Under the pieces are notes generated by a model, which saw only the letters and a list, made by a program, of their open reading frames with translations, searched no databases and was not told where the DNA came from. Below, one piece after another: positions 1 to 6,350 of a stretch of DNA of 21,300 nt (the stretch's first letter is position 1; every line of letters begins with the position of its first letter). The stretch covers positions 1 through 21,300 of the forward strand of contig JAFPBP010000348.1 of assembly GCA_017424085.1 (NCBI GenBank), given 5' to 3'. Position numbers and translations under genes: made by a program. The DNA is from Clostridia bacterium (GTDB lineage: Bacteria > Bacillota > Clostridia > Oscillospirales > UBA644).

Positions 1-2
1 CC

Positions 3-1745
3 TGTGAATGCGGACATATGCACTCAATAGGCTCAATCGAAGAGCTTAAGTCAATGTCCGATAATTGCCCCGAGGATATCGAGCTTCACCGTCCCTTCAT
101 TGATGCCGTGACCATCACCTGTCCCGACTGCGGCGGCGAGATGAAGCGCGTGCCTGAGGTCATTGACTGTTGGTTCGACTCGGGTGCCATGCCCTTCGCA
201 CAATGGCACTATCCCTTTGAGAACAAAGAGCTCTTTGAAAAGACCTATCCCGCCGACTTCATCAGCGAGGGCGTGGACCAGACCCGCGGTTGGTTCTATT
301 CCCTGCTTGCGATCTCCACTCTGCTCTTCAATAAGGCTCCCTACAAGAACGTCATCGTTCTCGGTCACGTTCAGGACGCCAACGGACAGAAGATGTCCAA
401 GTCCAAGGGCAACGTGGTGGATCCCTTCGACGCATTGAAGACCCACGGCGCCGACGCCATCCGTTGGTATTTCTACTCCAACTCCGCCCCCTGGCTTCCC
501 AACCGTTATCACGATGCCGCAGTCACCGAGGGACAGCGTAAGTTCATGGGCACTCTGTGGAACACCTACGCCTTCTTCGTTCTGTACGCCAACATCGACA
601 ACTTCGACGCCTCCAAGTATGCCTTGGAATACGATAAGCTGGGCGTAATGGACCGCTGGATGATCTCCCGTCTGAATACAGTGGTCAAGACCGCAGACGA
701 GCTTCTGGGCAATTACAAGATCACCGAGACCGCCCGCGTGCTTCAGTCCTTCGTGGATGAAATGAGCAACTGGTACGTGCGCCGCTCCAGAGAGCGCTTC
801 TGGGCGAAGGGCATGGAGCAGGATAAGATCAACGCCTACATGACTCTGTACACCGCTCTTGTGACCCTGTGCAAGGTTGCGGCTCCCATGATCCCCTTCA
901 TGACCGAGGATATTTATCAGAATCTGGTCCGCAGCGTGGACAAGACCGCGCCCGAGAGCATCCATCTGTGCGACTATCCCGTTGCCAACGAGGCGTGGAT
1001 CTGCCCCGACATGGAAGCGGAAATGGACGCCGTCCTGCAGGTGGTGGTCCTGGGCAGAAACTGCCGCAACACCGCCAACATCAAGAACCGTCAGCCCATC
1101 GCCGCCATGTACGTGAAGGCGGATTGCGCGCTGGACGAGGAATATAAGGCAATCGTTGCCGACGAGCTGAACGTGCGGGAGGTCCGCATGGCAGACAGCG
1201 TCAAGCAGTTCCTGTCGTATTCCTTCAAGCCCCAGCTGAAGACCGTCGGTCCCAAGTACGGCAAGCATCTGAACGCCATCCGCGGCGCTCTTGCCTCCCT
1301 GAACGGCGCTGCAGCCATGGACGAGCTGGAAGCTACGGGCGAGCTGAAGCTGGAGCTGGGCGACGTGACGATCGCTCTGACCCGTGACGATCTTCTCATC
1401 GAATCCTCTCAGACCGCAGGCTACGAATCCTGCACCGACAACGGTGTCACCGTGGTCCTCGACACCACCCTCACTCCCGAGTTGATCGAAGAGGGCTTCG
1501 TGAGAGAGATCATCAGCAAGGTTCAGACCATGCGCAAGGAATCGGACTTCCAGGTCACCGATCACATTGCCGTTTACGTCTTCGGAAACGCCAAGATCGA
1601 AGAGATCTTCCGCAACAACGAAGCAACCATCCGTGCCGAGGTTCTGGCGGATGCGGTGGAATACACCGAGCCTACCGCCGCAGAGCACGGAAAGGAATGG
1701 AACATCAACGGTGAAAAGGTCACGCTTGGCGTGAAGGTCCTGTAA
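3..1745 (+). CDS. ileS: isoleucyl-tRNA synthetase, 5'-truncated (C-terminal ~580 residues)
   Basis: Cytoplasmic class I aminoacyl-tRNA synthetase that charges tRNA-Ile with isoleucine. The reading frame is already open at the window edge (the first codons read C-E-C-G-H before the first ATG at 18), so the gene begins upstream. Visible landmarks are the W-F-D-S-G-A block, the catalytic-domain stretch leading to GQKMSKSKGN (the KMSKS ATP-binding loop), the GADAIRWYFYSNSAPW segment and a long anticodon-binding domain. The phrase after KMSKS and the C-terminal iNGekVtLgVkV ending match the type-2 (eukaryote-like, roughly 1,030-residue) IleRS, which is known to be naturally less sensitive to mupirocin; that subtype call is inference. 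Arg codons are almost all CGC/CGT and Gly codons mostly GGC, the profile of a highly expressed host gene and a useful reference for the window. A terminator follows directly. Confidence 0.97.
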   Translation, partial: CECGHMHSIGSIEELKSMSDNCPEDIELHRPFIDAVTITCPDCGGEMKRVPEVIDCWFDSGAMPFAQWHYPFENKELFEKTYPADFISEGVDQTRGWFYSLLAISTLLFNKAPYKNVIVLGHVQDANGQKMSKSKGNVVDPFDALKTHGADAIRWYFYSNSAPWLPNRYHDAAVTEGQRKFMGTLWNTYAFFVLYANIDNFDASKYALEYDKLGVMDRWMISRLNTVVKTADELLGNYKITETARVLQSFVDEMSNWYVRRSRERFWAKGMEQDKINAYMTLYTALVTLCKVAAPMIPFMTEDIYQNLVRSVDKTAPESIHLCDYPVANEAWICPDMEAEMDAVLQVVVLGRNCRNTANIKNRQPIAAMYVKADCALDEEYKAIVADELNVREVRMADSVKQFLSYSFKPQLKTVGPKYGKHLNAIRGALASLNGAAAMDELEATGELKLELGDVTIALTRDDLLIESSQTAGYESCTDNGVTVVLDTTLTPELIEEGFVREIISKVQTMRKESDFQVTDHIAVYVFGNAKIEEIFRNNEATIRAEVLADAVEYTEPTAAEHGKEWNINGEKVTLGVKVL

Positions 1746-1753
1746 AATCACAT

Positions 1754-1783
1754 CTCCCCCGGTCTCGCGATCGGGGGAGTTTT
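1754..1783 (+). terminator. rho-independent terminator after ileS
   Basis: An 8-bp GC-rich stem (CTCCCCCG, 1754-1761, with CGGGGGAG, 1772-1779) is followed by TTTT. It lies 8 nt after the ileS stop. The T-run is short, so some read-through into the WYL gene, which starts 18 nt later with no visible promoter of its own, is likely. Confidence 0.8.
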
Positions 1784-1800
1784 CCCAAAAGAGGTTACGT

Positions 1801-2781
1801 ATGCCGAAATCGCCGAATCAAAAGCTGAAGATCGCCCGTCTGACGGAGATCCTCAAAACCAAAACCGACGAAGATCACGGGCTGAGCGCAGAAGAACTGA
1901 TCGACGAGCTTGCCCGCTACGACATCTCCGCCGAGCGCAAGAGCATCTATTCCGATATCGAGCTGTTGCGGGACGGCATGGGTCTGCCCATCGAGCACGA
2001 CAAGAGCACGGGATATCGGTTGGCGGAGCACGAATTTGATCTGGCGGAGCTGAAGATGCTGGTGGATGCGGTGCAATCCAGCCGCTTCATTTCGGTCTCC
2101 AAGAGCGACGAGCTGATCCACAAGCTCAAGGGACTGACCAGCGAACACCACGCACGGGAGCTGCAACGTCAGGTGACGGTCAAAAACCGCATCAAATCCA
2201 TGAACAACACCACCGTTTACGCCATCGACACCATTCATAACGCCATTCTGAAGGATCGGAAGATCGTTTTTCAGTATTGGGGATGGACTCCCGACAAGCA
2301 ACAGATGGCGCGGCACAACGGGAAGAAATATTGCGTCTCCCCCTGGATGCTTTTGTGGGACGACGAATATTATTATTTGGTAGCCTTCGACGACGAGCAT
2401 AATGAGATCCGTCATTATCGGGTGGATCGGATGCGAAGCGTCAACGAGCTAGACGAGAAGCGGGACGGAAGAGAGGAATTCACCGCCATCGACATTGCGG
2501 ATTATTCCAGCAGCGTCTTCGGCATGTTCGGCGGAGAGACCACCCACGTGACCTTCCGTTGCAAAAATTCCATGGCAGACGTGGTCATCGACCGCTTCGG
2601 TCGGGACGTGATGCTGACCCCCGAGGGGGATCATTTCCGCTTCCACGCAGATATCAACGTCTCCCCTCTTTTCTTCGGATGGCTCGCCTCCTTCGGCAGT
2701 GACATTCAGCTCGAAGCGCCGACCGAGGTAGTAAGCCGCTTCAAAAACTATCTGAACGATATTCTGAACCAATACCGATAA
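1801..2781 (+). CDS. HTH and WYL-domain transcriptional regulator
   Basis: A 326-residue protein with the standard three-part layout of the WYL regulator family: an N-terminal winged helix-turn-helix (about residues 10-75, with the typical S-A-E-R-K-S-I-Y-S-D-I-E-L-L recognition helix), a WYL domain (about 140-215, containing a Y-Y-Y-L-V-A-F-D core and Y-R-V-D-R) and a C-terminal WCX extension (about 235-322). The WYL domain is known to bind ligands, often nucleic acids or nucleotides, and the family includes DNA-damage and phage-defence regulators. Its target here is unknown. The start is ATG at 1801 with an AGAGG ribosome site. No promoter is obvious between the ileS terminator and the start, so it may rely on read-through. 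The LCP-like gene follows after 48 nt and is probably co-transcribed. Confidence 0.9.
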   Translation: MPKSPNQKLKIARLTEILKTKTDEDHGLSAEELIDELARYDISAERKSIYSDIELLRDGMGLPIEHDKSTGYRLAEHEFDLAELKMLVDAVQSSRFISVSKSDELIHKLKGLTSEHHARELQRQVTVKNRIKSMNNTTVYAIDTIHNAILKDRKIVFQYWGWTPDKQQMARHNGKKYCVSPWMLLWDDEYYYLVAFDDEHNEIRHYRVDRMRSVNELDEKRDGREEFTAIDIADYSSSVFGMFGGETTHVTFRCKNSMADVVIDRFGRDVMLTPEGDHFRFHADINVSPLFFGWLASFGSDIQLEAPTEVVSRFKNYLNDILNQYR

Positions 2782-2800
2782 ATCTCAACGTAGTTAAAAA

Positions 2801-2817
2801 CGTGCGTTACAAGCACG
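2801..2817 (+). other. small hairpin just before the LCP-like gene's ribosome site
   Basis: CGTGC (2801-2805) pairs with GCACG (2813-2817) around a 7-nt loop, ending where the GGGAGGG ribosome site begins. It has no T-run, so it is not a terminator. It might modulate translation or mark an mRNA processing site, but a 5-bp stem is weak evidence. Confidence 0.3.
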
Positions 2818-2829
2818 GGAGGGAAACTT

Positions 2830-3681
2830 ATGAAAAAACAAAGCAAAGGCGGTCGCGCCGCACTCGTAATCTGCATCATCCTTGCGCTCCTCATTCTCAC
2901 ACCCGTAGCAGCGGTTCTGTTCTACGGAAACGCAAAGCTGGATAAGATCCAATTCACCGACGGAACCCGCGAGGTGGAGGGTGTCGTAGATCCGGAGAAC
3001 AAAACGGTCATTGCCCAAAACAAGGTCATGACCTCGGTGAAGGACAGTCTGCCCGAGATCGAGATCGTGGAAGCCACCGTGGAGGTTCGGGTGGAGGAAA
3101 CGGTAACGAACATTCTGATGATCGTCACCGACGAGGAATCGGAGCAATTGACCGACGATTCCCACGTGAAATCCATTTCGCTCATTTCCAAGGATAAAGA
3201 CGGAAACACCATGAAAACCATCGCCATTGACGGAAGCATCGGCGTTAAGGTTCTGGAAGGAAGCCATGCGGGAGAATACGACCGTCTGTCCAATACTTAC
3301 GTTTACGGCGGCGAGGCTCTGCTGAAAAAGCAGGTTCAGGAGGCGTTCCGCGTACAGGTGGATCAGTTCGTCCGCATCAATGAGGTTACTCTGACCAACG
3401 CCATCGAAGAATTTTCGACCGCATCGCTGGGAGAGATCAATCAGCTGGCGGATAAATATCTGGCTCAGATCCGCACCGACTTTTCCAAGGGCGACGTGGC
3501 GCAGATCCTCACACAGATCCCCTCCATCATCGCCTCCGCAGGGGAAGACACCTTCTCCTCCATGGAGATCCCCTTGGAGGGGTGGACCACGGGAGCCAAC
3601 GATCAGCTTCTCTACGCCATGGACTTTGAGCAGCTGGCGTCTCAGCTGCAGGATTACATCTACGGCGAATCCGAGAAATAA
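2830..3681 (+). CDS. membrane-anchored LCP (LytR-CpsA-Psr)-like protein with degenerate active site
   Basis: A 283-residue protein: basic N-terminus, one transmembrane anchor (about 10-32), then an extracellular domain. The stretch from N94-I-L-M-I-V-T-D101 through L-I-S-K-D-K-D-G-N (119-126), Y-V-Y-G-G (157-161) and the C-terminal ...Y-I-Y-G-E ending follows the LCP fold pattern (N-I-L-L-I-G-x-D-x-R; S-x-D-K-D; Y-x-Y-G-G). LCP enzymes attach wall teichoic acids or other polymers to peptidoglycan, using Asp and Arg residues to hold the lipid pyrophosphate. Here those positions have changed: G-T-D-x-R is V-T-D-E-E-S, R-S-D is T-D-D-S, and the usual P-R-D after the core strand is I-D-G-S. I infer a non-catalytic member or one with altered chemistry. 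It may be co-transcribed with the WYL gene; ribosome site GGGAGGG. Confidence 0.72.
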   Translation: MKKQSKGGRAALVICIILALLILTPVAAVLFYGNAKLDKIQFTDGTREVEGVVDPENKTVIAQNKVMTSVKDSLPEIEIVEATVEVRVEETVTNILMIVTDEESEQLTDDSHVKSISLISKDKDGNTMKTIAIDGSIGVKVLEGSHAGEYDRLSNTYVYGGEALLKKQVQEAFRVQVDQFVRINEVTLTNAIEEFSTASLGEINQLADKYLAQIRTDFSKGDVAQILTQIPSIIASAGEDTFSSMEIPLEGWTTGANDQLLYAMDFEQLASQLQDYIYGESEK

Positions 3682-3692
3682 GAAAGAAACGC

Positions 3693-3735
3693 AAAGAAGC
3701 GATAGAATCAGCCGATTCTATCGCTTCTTTTTTTT
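3693..3735. terminator. strong bidirectional terminator between convergent genes
   Basis: A perfect 17-bp stem (3693-3709 with 3714-3730) with a 4-nt loop is followed by a T-run on the plus strand. The arm also begins with A residues, giving a U-run on the minus transcript. It sits between the stop of the plus-strand LCP-like gene (3681) and the stop of the minus-strand CPBP-like gene (3744), so it can end both transcripts. Confidence 0.92.
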
Positions 3736-3743
3736 GATTTTTA

Positions 3744-4820
3744 TCAGGAATTCAAGCCGTCGTCGGTCCCCAACTCCTCCTCACGGTCAAAATGGAGGGG
3801 AGGCTTAACCCCTTCCTCGGGGGTCGGCTGGAGCAGAGGATCCGCGGGATCGGCATCGGTAGAAAAGGTCGTGATCAACAGAGAAAACGCCATCAAGCCG
3901 ATGAGCAGATATACGGCAAAGGAAGAAAAGATCTGTTGCAAAGCAACCTTGGCAGAGGTGGTCTGAGAAGCCTTCTCGTAACGGAAGGGATAGAACAGAT
4001 ACAAAGCGGCACCCACGCCCAAAACAAAGCAGGCGAGCAACAGGAAGGGGGAATAGAGGGACAATTCGCCATTGACGAAGATGGAACGAAGGACCCACCA
4101 GATCGAAACCGAAACCTGAGAGCACCCCTGAAGGAGGACGCATCCCCAGAAGTTGCGGAACCGCAGATAGAACGCACCGATCAAGAACCCAACCGCCAGA
4201 CGAACCACCGCCAGCGCCATATTTCCATCCACGAAGGCAAAGGACAGACCTGCGACCAGCACGGCACAGAACCGATTCTCGGGTGCCAGCGCCCGCTGAG
4301 CGATGCCTCGGAAGGCAAATTCAAGGGTCACGGCGCGCAGGACCGTGGAAAGAACAATGTAATATCCCGTCTGCAAAACGCTCTGCCCCAGATCGGGAGC
4401 ATCAATAGCCGTATGAACGCCCCAGCCCTCCAGGAGAGAGCGGAGAAGATCCACCGCTTCCATGGCGGCAAAGGACAAACAAAACACGGCAAAGGCGCCG
4501 AACAGACAATGCAGAACGCTATGATCGGAATCCGATACGGAGGACTCGGTGAAAATGGGGGCAAATTCCTCCCGTCTTCCCTTATGGAAAATAACAAAGG
4601 GCAACGCCACCGCAACCGCTTCCGCAAGAAGATACAACAGCGTATAAGAATAATAATCCAGCACGGGCTTGGTCAGAGACGCCAATCCGCACAGACAGAA
4701 CCGAAAGACCCAAACGATCACCGTTGCGACCATGACACCGTTGAACAGATCTCGGATCTGCTCCCGATGCGCCATCTCCTCCAGAGAAAGCACGGGCTTT
4801 TTCCGCTTATTTTCAGACAT
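3744..4820 (-). CDS. CPBP-family (Abi/CAAX protease-like) membrane protein, probable pseudoprotease
   Basis: A 358-residue multi-pass membrane protein with a short basic cytoplasmic N-terminus, about eight hydrophobic segments and an acidic, proline-containing C-terminal tail. The central region has the CPBP (Rce1-like intramembrane protease) layout, but the catalytic signature is broken. Motif 1 (E-E-x-x-x-R) is L166-E167-F-A-F-R171-G. Motif 2 (F-x-x-x-H) is F194-A-F-V-D198. Motif 3 (H-x-x-x-N) reads Q231-G-C-S-Q235. The fold therefore appears kept while the first Glu, both His and the Asn are lost. Family members act in prenyl-protein processing, bacteriocin self-immunity and as non-enzymatic scaffolds; which applies here is unknown. 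The start is ATG at 4820 with GGAGGAG upstream, and the gene is driven by the promoter at 4871-4899. Confidence 0.72.
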   Translation of the reverse strand: MSENKRKKPVLSLEEMAHREQIRDLFNGVMVATVIVWVFRFCLCGLASLTKPVLDYYSYTLLYLLAEAVAVALPFVIFHKGRREEFAPIFTESSVSDSDHSVLHCLFGAFAVFCLSFAAMEAVDLLRSLLEGWGVHTAIDAPDLGQSVLQTGYYIVLSTVLRAVTLEFAFRGIAQRALAPENRFCAVLVAGLSFAFVDGNMALAVVRLAVGFLIGAFYLRFRNFWGCVLLQGCSQVSVSIWWVLRSIFVNGELSLYSPFLLLACFVLGVGAALYLFYPFRYEKASQTTSAKVALQQIFSSFAVYLLIGLMAFSLLITTFSTDADPADPLLQPTPEEGVKPPLHFDREEELGTDDGLNS

Positions 4821-4838
4821 TTGAACAACTCCTCCGAG

Positions 4839-4855
4839 ATCGCCCCAAGGGCGAT
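4839..4855 (-). other. 5'-UTR hairpin before the CPBP-like gene
   Basis: ATCGCCC (4839-4845) pairs with GGGCGAT (4849-4855) around a 3-nt loop. In the minus-strand mRNA it lies between the transcription start and the GGAGGAG ribosome site. It could stabilise the 5' end or tune translation. On the plus strand it is followed by a T-rich run and could act as a weak terminator, but no plus-strand gene needs one. Confidence 0.4.
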
Positions 4856-4870
4856 TTCTTTTTCCGTCTC

Positions 4871-4899
4871 AGTATACCACATTTTCATCCCTTTTGCAA
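4871..4899 (-). promoter_or_regulatory. sigma-A promoter of the CPBP-like gene
   Basis: Read on the minus strand: -35 TTGCAA (4894-4899), a 17-nt spacer, and -10 TATACT (4871-4876). A near-palindrome at 4904-4921 lies immediately upstream of the -35 and may be an operator. Confidence 0.8.
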
Positions 4900-4928
4900 G
4901 GGATGTACGAAATTTCATACAATTTTCT

Positions 4929-5759
4929 TTATTCCTTCCCCAGAAAACGCATGAGATTGTCCCGATATATTTTTTGACGAACCTCTTCCCCGATGCCAAG
5001 CTCGTCCAGAATGCCGTTATTCAGGGTGAGATTTTTCCCCGCATAGTCGGGATTGTAATGATGAGCAGAGCAATCGGTGCCGAAGAGAATATTGTTATCG
5101 GTGGGAAAGCCGAAATCCACCTTGAACAGCTTGGTCAGCAGGTCCTTGCGGTAGACGGGCGGCGCTCCCGGCGTGAGATCGAGAAACATCTCCGAGGTCT
5201 CTCTCAGCCGTGCCGCATAACAGAACTGACCGTAGAGCGCAATACACTCGTCGGTCCAGGGCCAGGAGCAATGCCCCATGGAGAAGCGAAGCCCCTTCAC
5301 GTCCAGCAGGGCTTCCCAATAAACGGGGCGATTGTATTTGGAGGAGGGTGCCCCCGTCCAAAGGATGCCGGAATGGAAAAAGACGGGCTTTTTGCAGTCC
5401 GCGATCCGTTGCAGGACCTGCAGACAGCGATCCTCATGAATATAGAAATTTGTACAGATGATCTTGAACGCACAGATCCCCTGCTCCACGGCGCGATCAA
5501 TCTTGTCAAAAACGTCGTCCTCGTAGGGATGGATCCAAAGAACGGGGAACAGACGGTCGGGATAGGGCTCGGTCCAGCCCTTCACCTCCGCCATGCGAGC
5601 CTCAAAGGAGGTACCCTCCCCCTCGTATTCGGTGGATTCCTTGGGCCAGTTGGAAAATACGCAGCCGCCGTAGACACCCGCAGCCTCCATGGAACGGATA
5701 AGTCCGTGGGGATCGACGGGACGATTCCAGCAATGAACGTGCATATCGTAGATCTGCAT
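4929..5759 (-). CDS. amidohydrolase (Amidohydro_2-type metal-dependent hydrolase)
   Basis: A 276-residue cytoplasmic TIM-barrel hydrolase. The metal site is readable: H7-V-H9 near the N-terminus, H129 in V-F-F-H-S-G, H163 in M-G-H-C, and D229 in F-G-T-D-C, which is the normal ligand order of the Amidohydro_2 (PF04909-type) family. The family includes hydrolases and decarboxylases acting on carboxylated or lactone substrates; nothing here fixes the substrate. Length and start (ATG 5759, AAGGAG upstream) are typical. It is monocistronic, with a consensus promoter at 5790-5818, and has no obvious terminator of its own before the CPBP-like promoter region. Confidence 0.88.
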   Translation of the reverse strand: MQIYDMHVHCWNRPVDPHGLIRSMEAAGVYGGCVFSNWPKESTEYEGEGTSFEARMAEVKGWTEPYPDRLFPVLWIHPYEDDVFDKIDRAVEQGICAFKIICTNFYIHEDRCLQVLQRIADCKKPVFFHSGILWTGAPSSKYNRPVYWEALLDVKGLRFSMGHCSWPWTDECIALYGQFCYAARLRETSEMFLDLTPGAPPVYRKDLLTKLFKVDFGFPTDNNILFGTDCSAHHYNPDYAGKNLTLNNGILDELGIGEEVRQKIYRDNLMRFLGKE

Positions 5760-5789
5760 GGCAACTTCTCCTTATTGAGATTCTCCTTC

Positions 5790-5818
5790 AGTATAACAAA
5801 TTTTTCCTTTTCTGTCAA
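5790..5818 (-). promoter_or_regulatory. sigma-A promoter of the amidohydrolase gene
   Basis: Minus strand: perfect -35 TTGACA (5813-5818), 17-nt spacer, -10 TATACT (5790-5795). The transcript start falls about 20-25 nt before the ATG. A 10-bp inverted repeat (5825-5851) begins 7 nt upstream of the -35. Confidence 0.88.
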
Positions 5819-5824
5819 GGGGAA

Positions 5825-5862
5825 CGGTGGAAAAAGCAGACTTTTCCACCGGATTATCCACT
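5825..5862. promoter_or_regulatory. inverted repeat plus DnaA-box-like sequence in the divergent intergenic region
   Basis: CGGTGGAAAA (5825-5834) and TTTTCCACCG (5842-5851) form a perfect 10-bp dyad around 7 nt. Three bases further, TTATCCACT (5854-5862) matches the DnaA box TTATCCACA at 8 of 9 positions, and each dyad arm contains TTTTCCACC (7 of 9). It lies between the amidohydrolase promoter and the phage-cluster promoter. There is no T-run, so it is not a classical terminator. An operator or a DnaA-responsive site are the two readings I consider. Confidence 0.45.
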
Positions 5863-5868
5863 TAAAAA

Positions 5869-5882
5869 CGAACATTTGTTTA
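5869..5882. promoter_or_regulatory. LexA (SOS)-like operator upstream of the phage-derived cluster
   Basis: CGAACATTTGTTTA has the two half-sites of the Gram-positive LexA box (GAAC-N4-GTTY). It departs from the longer CGAACRNRYGTTYG consensus at two positions. It overlaps a perfect TATAAT (5881-5886) and lies 33 nt before the extended -10 at 5913-5921. If functional, the cluster would be derepressed by DNA damage without needing its own repressor. Confidence 0.5.
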
Positions 5883-5892
5883 TAATCACACC

Positions 5893-5921
5893 GTGCAAGC
5901 GCAGGAAAAATATGGTACAAT
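5893..5921 (+). promoter_or_regulatory. candidate promoter of the phage-derived cluster (extended -10)
   Basis: TGGTACAAT (5913-5921) is an extended -10 (TG-N-TACAAT). The matching -35, GTGCAA at 5893-5898, is poor, as is usual for extended -10 promoters. A second possible -10, TATAAT at 5881-5886, has no good -35. Transcription from either would leave a leader of about 90-125 nt before the first gene. Confidence 0.55.
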
Positions 5922-5943
5922 AGAATCACGGAAGGGGGAACAG

Positions 5944-5994
5944 CCGCCCCGTCGAAAAACAAGACAAGGACGGCGGACGGGACTATCCCCGCCG
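5944..5994 (+). other. leader with two mutually exclusive hairpins
   Basis: CGGCGG (5971-5976) can pair with CCGCCG (5989-5994), a stem ending 8 nt before the AAAGGAGG ribosome site. The same CGGCGG, with GAC before it, can instead pair upstream with CCG and CCGTC (5944-5953). There is no U-run, so this is not a transcription attenuator. Control of the first gene's translation is possible but unproven. Confidence 0.3.
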
Positions 5995-6017
5995 AAACAA
6001 CGAAAGGAGGTACGGCA

Positions 6018-6350
6018 TTGAAGGAGTGCGGAACACTGAAACGGGAGATCATCCGCCTGTCGCTGGAATATCTTCGGGACGTTTTGCGGGACAACACCGA
6101 GGACTACGGAGATTATCTGGTGGAAGAAGGGGAATTCCGCTTTTGCCCCCGCGACGGGACACACATCCCGGCGGATCGGGTCAGCGAATGGAACATGACC
6201 AAGGGCGGCGGCGGAAAGATTCGCTTTTTTGACAAGGCGGCTGCCATTGCGCTGGCGCGCTCGGTGGGCGTTTTCGATCTCAACGAGGAAAACGAAACCG
6301 AGGATCTCAGCGACGATGCCCTGTTCGGTGACCAAGCGTCCGACCGATGA
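6018..6350 (+). CDS. probable phage terminase small subunit
   Basis: A 110-residue acidic protein, first in the cluster and overlapping the large terminase start by ATGA (6347). It has an N-terminal helical, charged region (K-R-E-I-I-R-L-S-L-E-Y-L-R-D-V-L-R) and a central G-G-G-G-K-I-R-F-F-D-K-A-A-A-I-A-L-A-R segment, like small terminases of Clostridia and Listeria phages that recognise DNA and start packaging. I call it by position, size and this pattern rather than by a clear motif. The start is TTG at 6018, fixed by a perfect AAAGGAGG (6003-6010) 7 nt upstream; no ATG is available nearby. Confidence 0.68.
   Translation: MKECGTLKREIIRLSLEYLRDVLRDNTEDYGDYLVEEGEFRFCPRDGTHIPADRVSEWNMTKGGGGKIRFFDKAAAIALARSVGVFDLNEENETEDLSDDALFGDQASDR

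Noticed and set aside
51..1751. A 566-codon minus-strand open frame opposite ileS, and similar long antisense frames opposite portal and coat (7336-8802, 9385-10647)
   Set aside because: They mirror strongly biased codons of the real genes, contain no recognisable motif and no start signals.
3792..5885. A 697-codon plus-strand open frame crossing the CPBP-like and amidohydrolase genes
   Set aside because: It lies antisense to two genes with promoters, ribosome sites and recognisable families, has no ribosome site and a low-complexity, Gln/Arg/Gly-rich translation. It is a codon-bias shadow.
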